DNA of 64,000 nucleotides, taken from the NCBI GenBank assembly GCA_030832095.1, contig JAURJT010000029.1, positions 28,739 through 92,738 on the forward strand, in the 5' to 3' direction. The position numbers were made by a program, and so were the translations under genes. Shown here in pieces: positions 63,701-64,000 of this stretch. The number at the start of each line of letters is the position of its first letter. Position 1 is the stretch's first letter. This DNA comes from Gammaproteobacteria bacterium (lineage in GTDB: Bacteria > Pseudomonadota > Gammaproteobacteria > Burkholderiales > Burkholderiaceae_B). Under the pieces are notes generated by a model that saw nothing but the letters and a program-made list of their open reading frames with translations, searched no databases and was not told the DNA's origin.

Positions 63701-64000
63701 GCTTGTCGAGATCAAGCGCACAATTCAAGGCCGTTTGACCACCCATCGTAGGCAGCACAGCATCGGGGCGTTCTTTTTCAATGATTTTTTCGACGACTTG
63801 CCAGGTAATGGGCTCGATGTAGGTGACATCGGCCGTTTCTGGGTCGGTCATGATAGTGGCAGGATTGCTGTTGACCAGCACTGTGCGATAACCCTCTGCT
63901 TTGAGGGCTTTGCAGGCTTGTGCGCCTGAGTAATCAAACTCGCACGCTTGCCCAATCACAATGGGGCCAGCGCCAATAATCAGAATAGTTTTTAGGTCGG
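60774..64000 (-). CDS. carB: Carbamoyl-phosphate synthase large subunit (5' end beyond window)
   Basis: About 1075 codons of the large subunit are present. The gene enters from the window edge and only the first few codons are missing: the edge reads [25 protein letters not shown], so a start just beyond 64000 is expected. Two ATP-grasp halves are visible ([14 protein letters not shown] in the first, [13 protein letters not shown] in the second) with the oligomerisation domain between. The allosteric MGS-like C-terminal domain has [19 protein letters not shown]. With CarA it makes carbamoyl phosphate from glutamine, bicarbonate and two ATP for arginine and pyrimidine synthesis. Confidence 0.97.
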   Translation of the reverse strand, partial: DLKTILIIGAGPIVIGQACEFDYSGAQACKALKAEGYRTVLVNSNPATIMTDPETADVTYIEPITWQVVEKIIEKERPDAVLPTMGGQTALNCALDLDKHGVLKKYNVELIGANAHAIEKAEDRQKFKVAMTAIGLESAKSGVAHSLEEAWEVQRRIGIELGTSGFPAVIRPSFTLGGSGGGIAYNAEEFETICRRGLEASPTSELLIEESLLGWKEFEMEVVRDSADNCIIVCSIENLDPMGVHTGDSITVAPAQTLTDKEYQIMRNASIAVLREIGVDTGGSNVQFAVNPLNGRMIVIEMNPRVSRSSALASKATGFPIAKVAARLAVGYTLDELKNEITGGATPASFEPTIDYVVTKVPRFAFEKFPTADARLTTQMKSVGEVMAIGRTFQESFQKALRGLEVGVDGLNQKTTDREKIQIELGEPGPERIWYVGDAFAQGFTMDEVHQLTKIDPWFLAQIKEIVDIELALEQRTLADLDYETLWQLKRRGFSDRRLAFLLDTVEGEVRKLRQQLNVRPVFKRVDTCAAEFATNTAYLYSTYEQECEAKPTDRKKIIVLGGGPNRIGQGIEFDYCCVHAALALSEDGFETIMINCNPETVSTDYDTSDRLYFEPVTLEDVLEIVHIEKPVGVIVQYGGQTPLKLARALEANGVPIIGTSPESIDVAEDRERFQKLLTKLNLRQPPNRTARTESEALAHAQEIGYPLVVRPSYVLGGRAMEIVHEQGDLERYMREAVKVSNDSPVLLDRFLNDAIEIDVDCLCDGQQVFIGGVMEHIEQAGVHSGDSACSLPPFSLSTEMTTEIKRQTALMARALNVSGLMNVQFAVQKGDVYVLEVNPRASRTVPFVSKATGLQLAKIAARAMAGKSLAAQGITKEVVPHYFSVKEAVFPFVKFPGVDTILGPEMKSTGEVMGVGVTFGEAFVKSQMAASVNLPESGTVFISVKNQDKPKAVEVARGLHGLGFKVVATRGTAAAIKEAGIPVMVVNKVAEGRPHIVDMLKNGEVSLVINTVEERRNAITDSRAIRTQALAARVTYYTTIAGARAAVEGMQYLREGLGIKVYSLQELHQSLAL

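Overview
The window looks like chromosomal DNA of a betaproteobacterium, most likely Burkholderiales/Alcaligenaceae. Evidence: several tripartite-tricarboxylate Bug receptors, a Par27-like parvulin, an OlsB-type acyltransferase, the order rlmE-ftsH-folP-glmM, a ppk/ppx pair beside pstSCAB, and greA and carB in the same neighbourhood. Base composition is moderate, and coding density is high, with no gene-free gap above 300 bases. I saw no prophage, insertion sequence, integrase or CRISPR array.

Layout. 1-22 kb is accessory metabolism: yciO, tRNA-Arg, a parvulin, a family-3 binding protein, cardiolipin synthase, tRNA-His, an RraA-like/IlvD-Edd pair, a GT39 glycosyltransferase, an alpha/beta hydrolase coupled to a small unknown protein, two orphan solute receptors, a carboxyltransferase subunit, an amidase, a Tat-like FAH-family protein, a Sel1 protein, a pterin reductase-folB pair, a D-2-hydroxyacid dehydrogenase and two 3-hydroxyisobutyrate-dehydrogenase-family enzymes, closed by tRNA-Pro. 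22-30.7 kb is the phosphate/polyphosphate block (pstB-A-C-S, ppk, ppx) with probable Pho boxes before pstS and ppk. 30.8-36.9 kb is housekeeping (glmM, folP, ftsH, rlmE, yhbY, greA).

37-52 kb is the most interesting part: a nicotinate catabolic island between greA and carB. Eight minus-strand genes form one tightly packed unit: 6-hydroxynicotinate reductase, a UPF0280 protein, a DUF1185 protein, a branched-chain-type ABC importer (receptor, fused LivHM permease, fused LivGF ATPase), and NicA and NicB (a molybdenum hydroxylase with three haem-c motifs). Divergent from it are a ferredoxin-NADP reductase, a TetR regulator and an enamidase. Together they predict nicotinate -> 6-hydroxynicotinate -> 1,4,5,6-tetrahydro-6-oxonicotinate -> 2-formylglutarate. 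This joins the aerobic, cytochrome-linked first step known from Pseudomonas putida to the reductive ring cleavage known from fermentative Eubacterium barkeri, instead of the NicC oxygenase route. Two near-identical palindromes between the divergent operons are probable TetR operators.

52-57 kb carries a second ABC importer of the ferric/polyamine class, a histidine phosphatase and two small membrane proteins; one of these, 41 codons long, is easily missed. 57.8-64 kb (minus strand) holds carB, running off the window edge, followed with a 4-base overlap by a CaiB/BaiF CoA-transferase, then a Bug receptor and a short-chain dehydrogenase.
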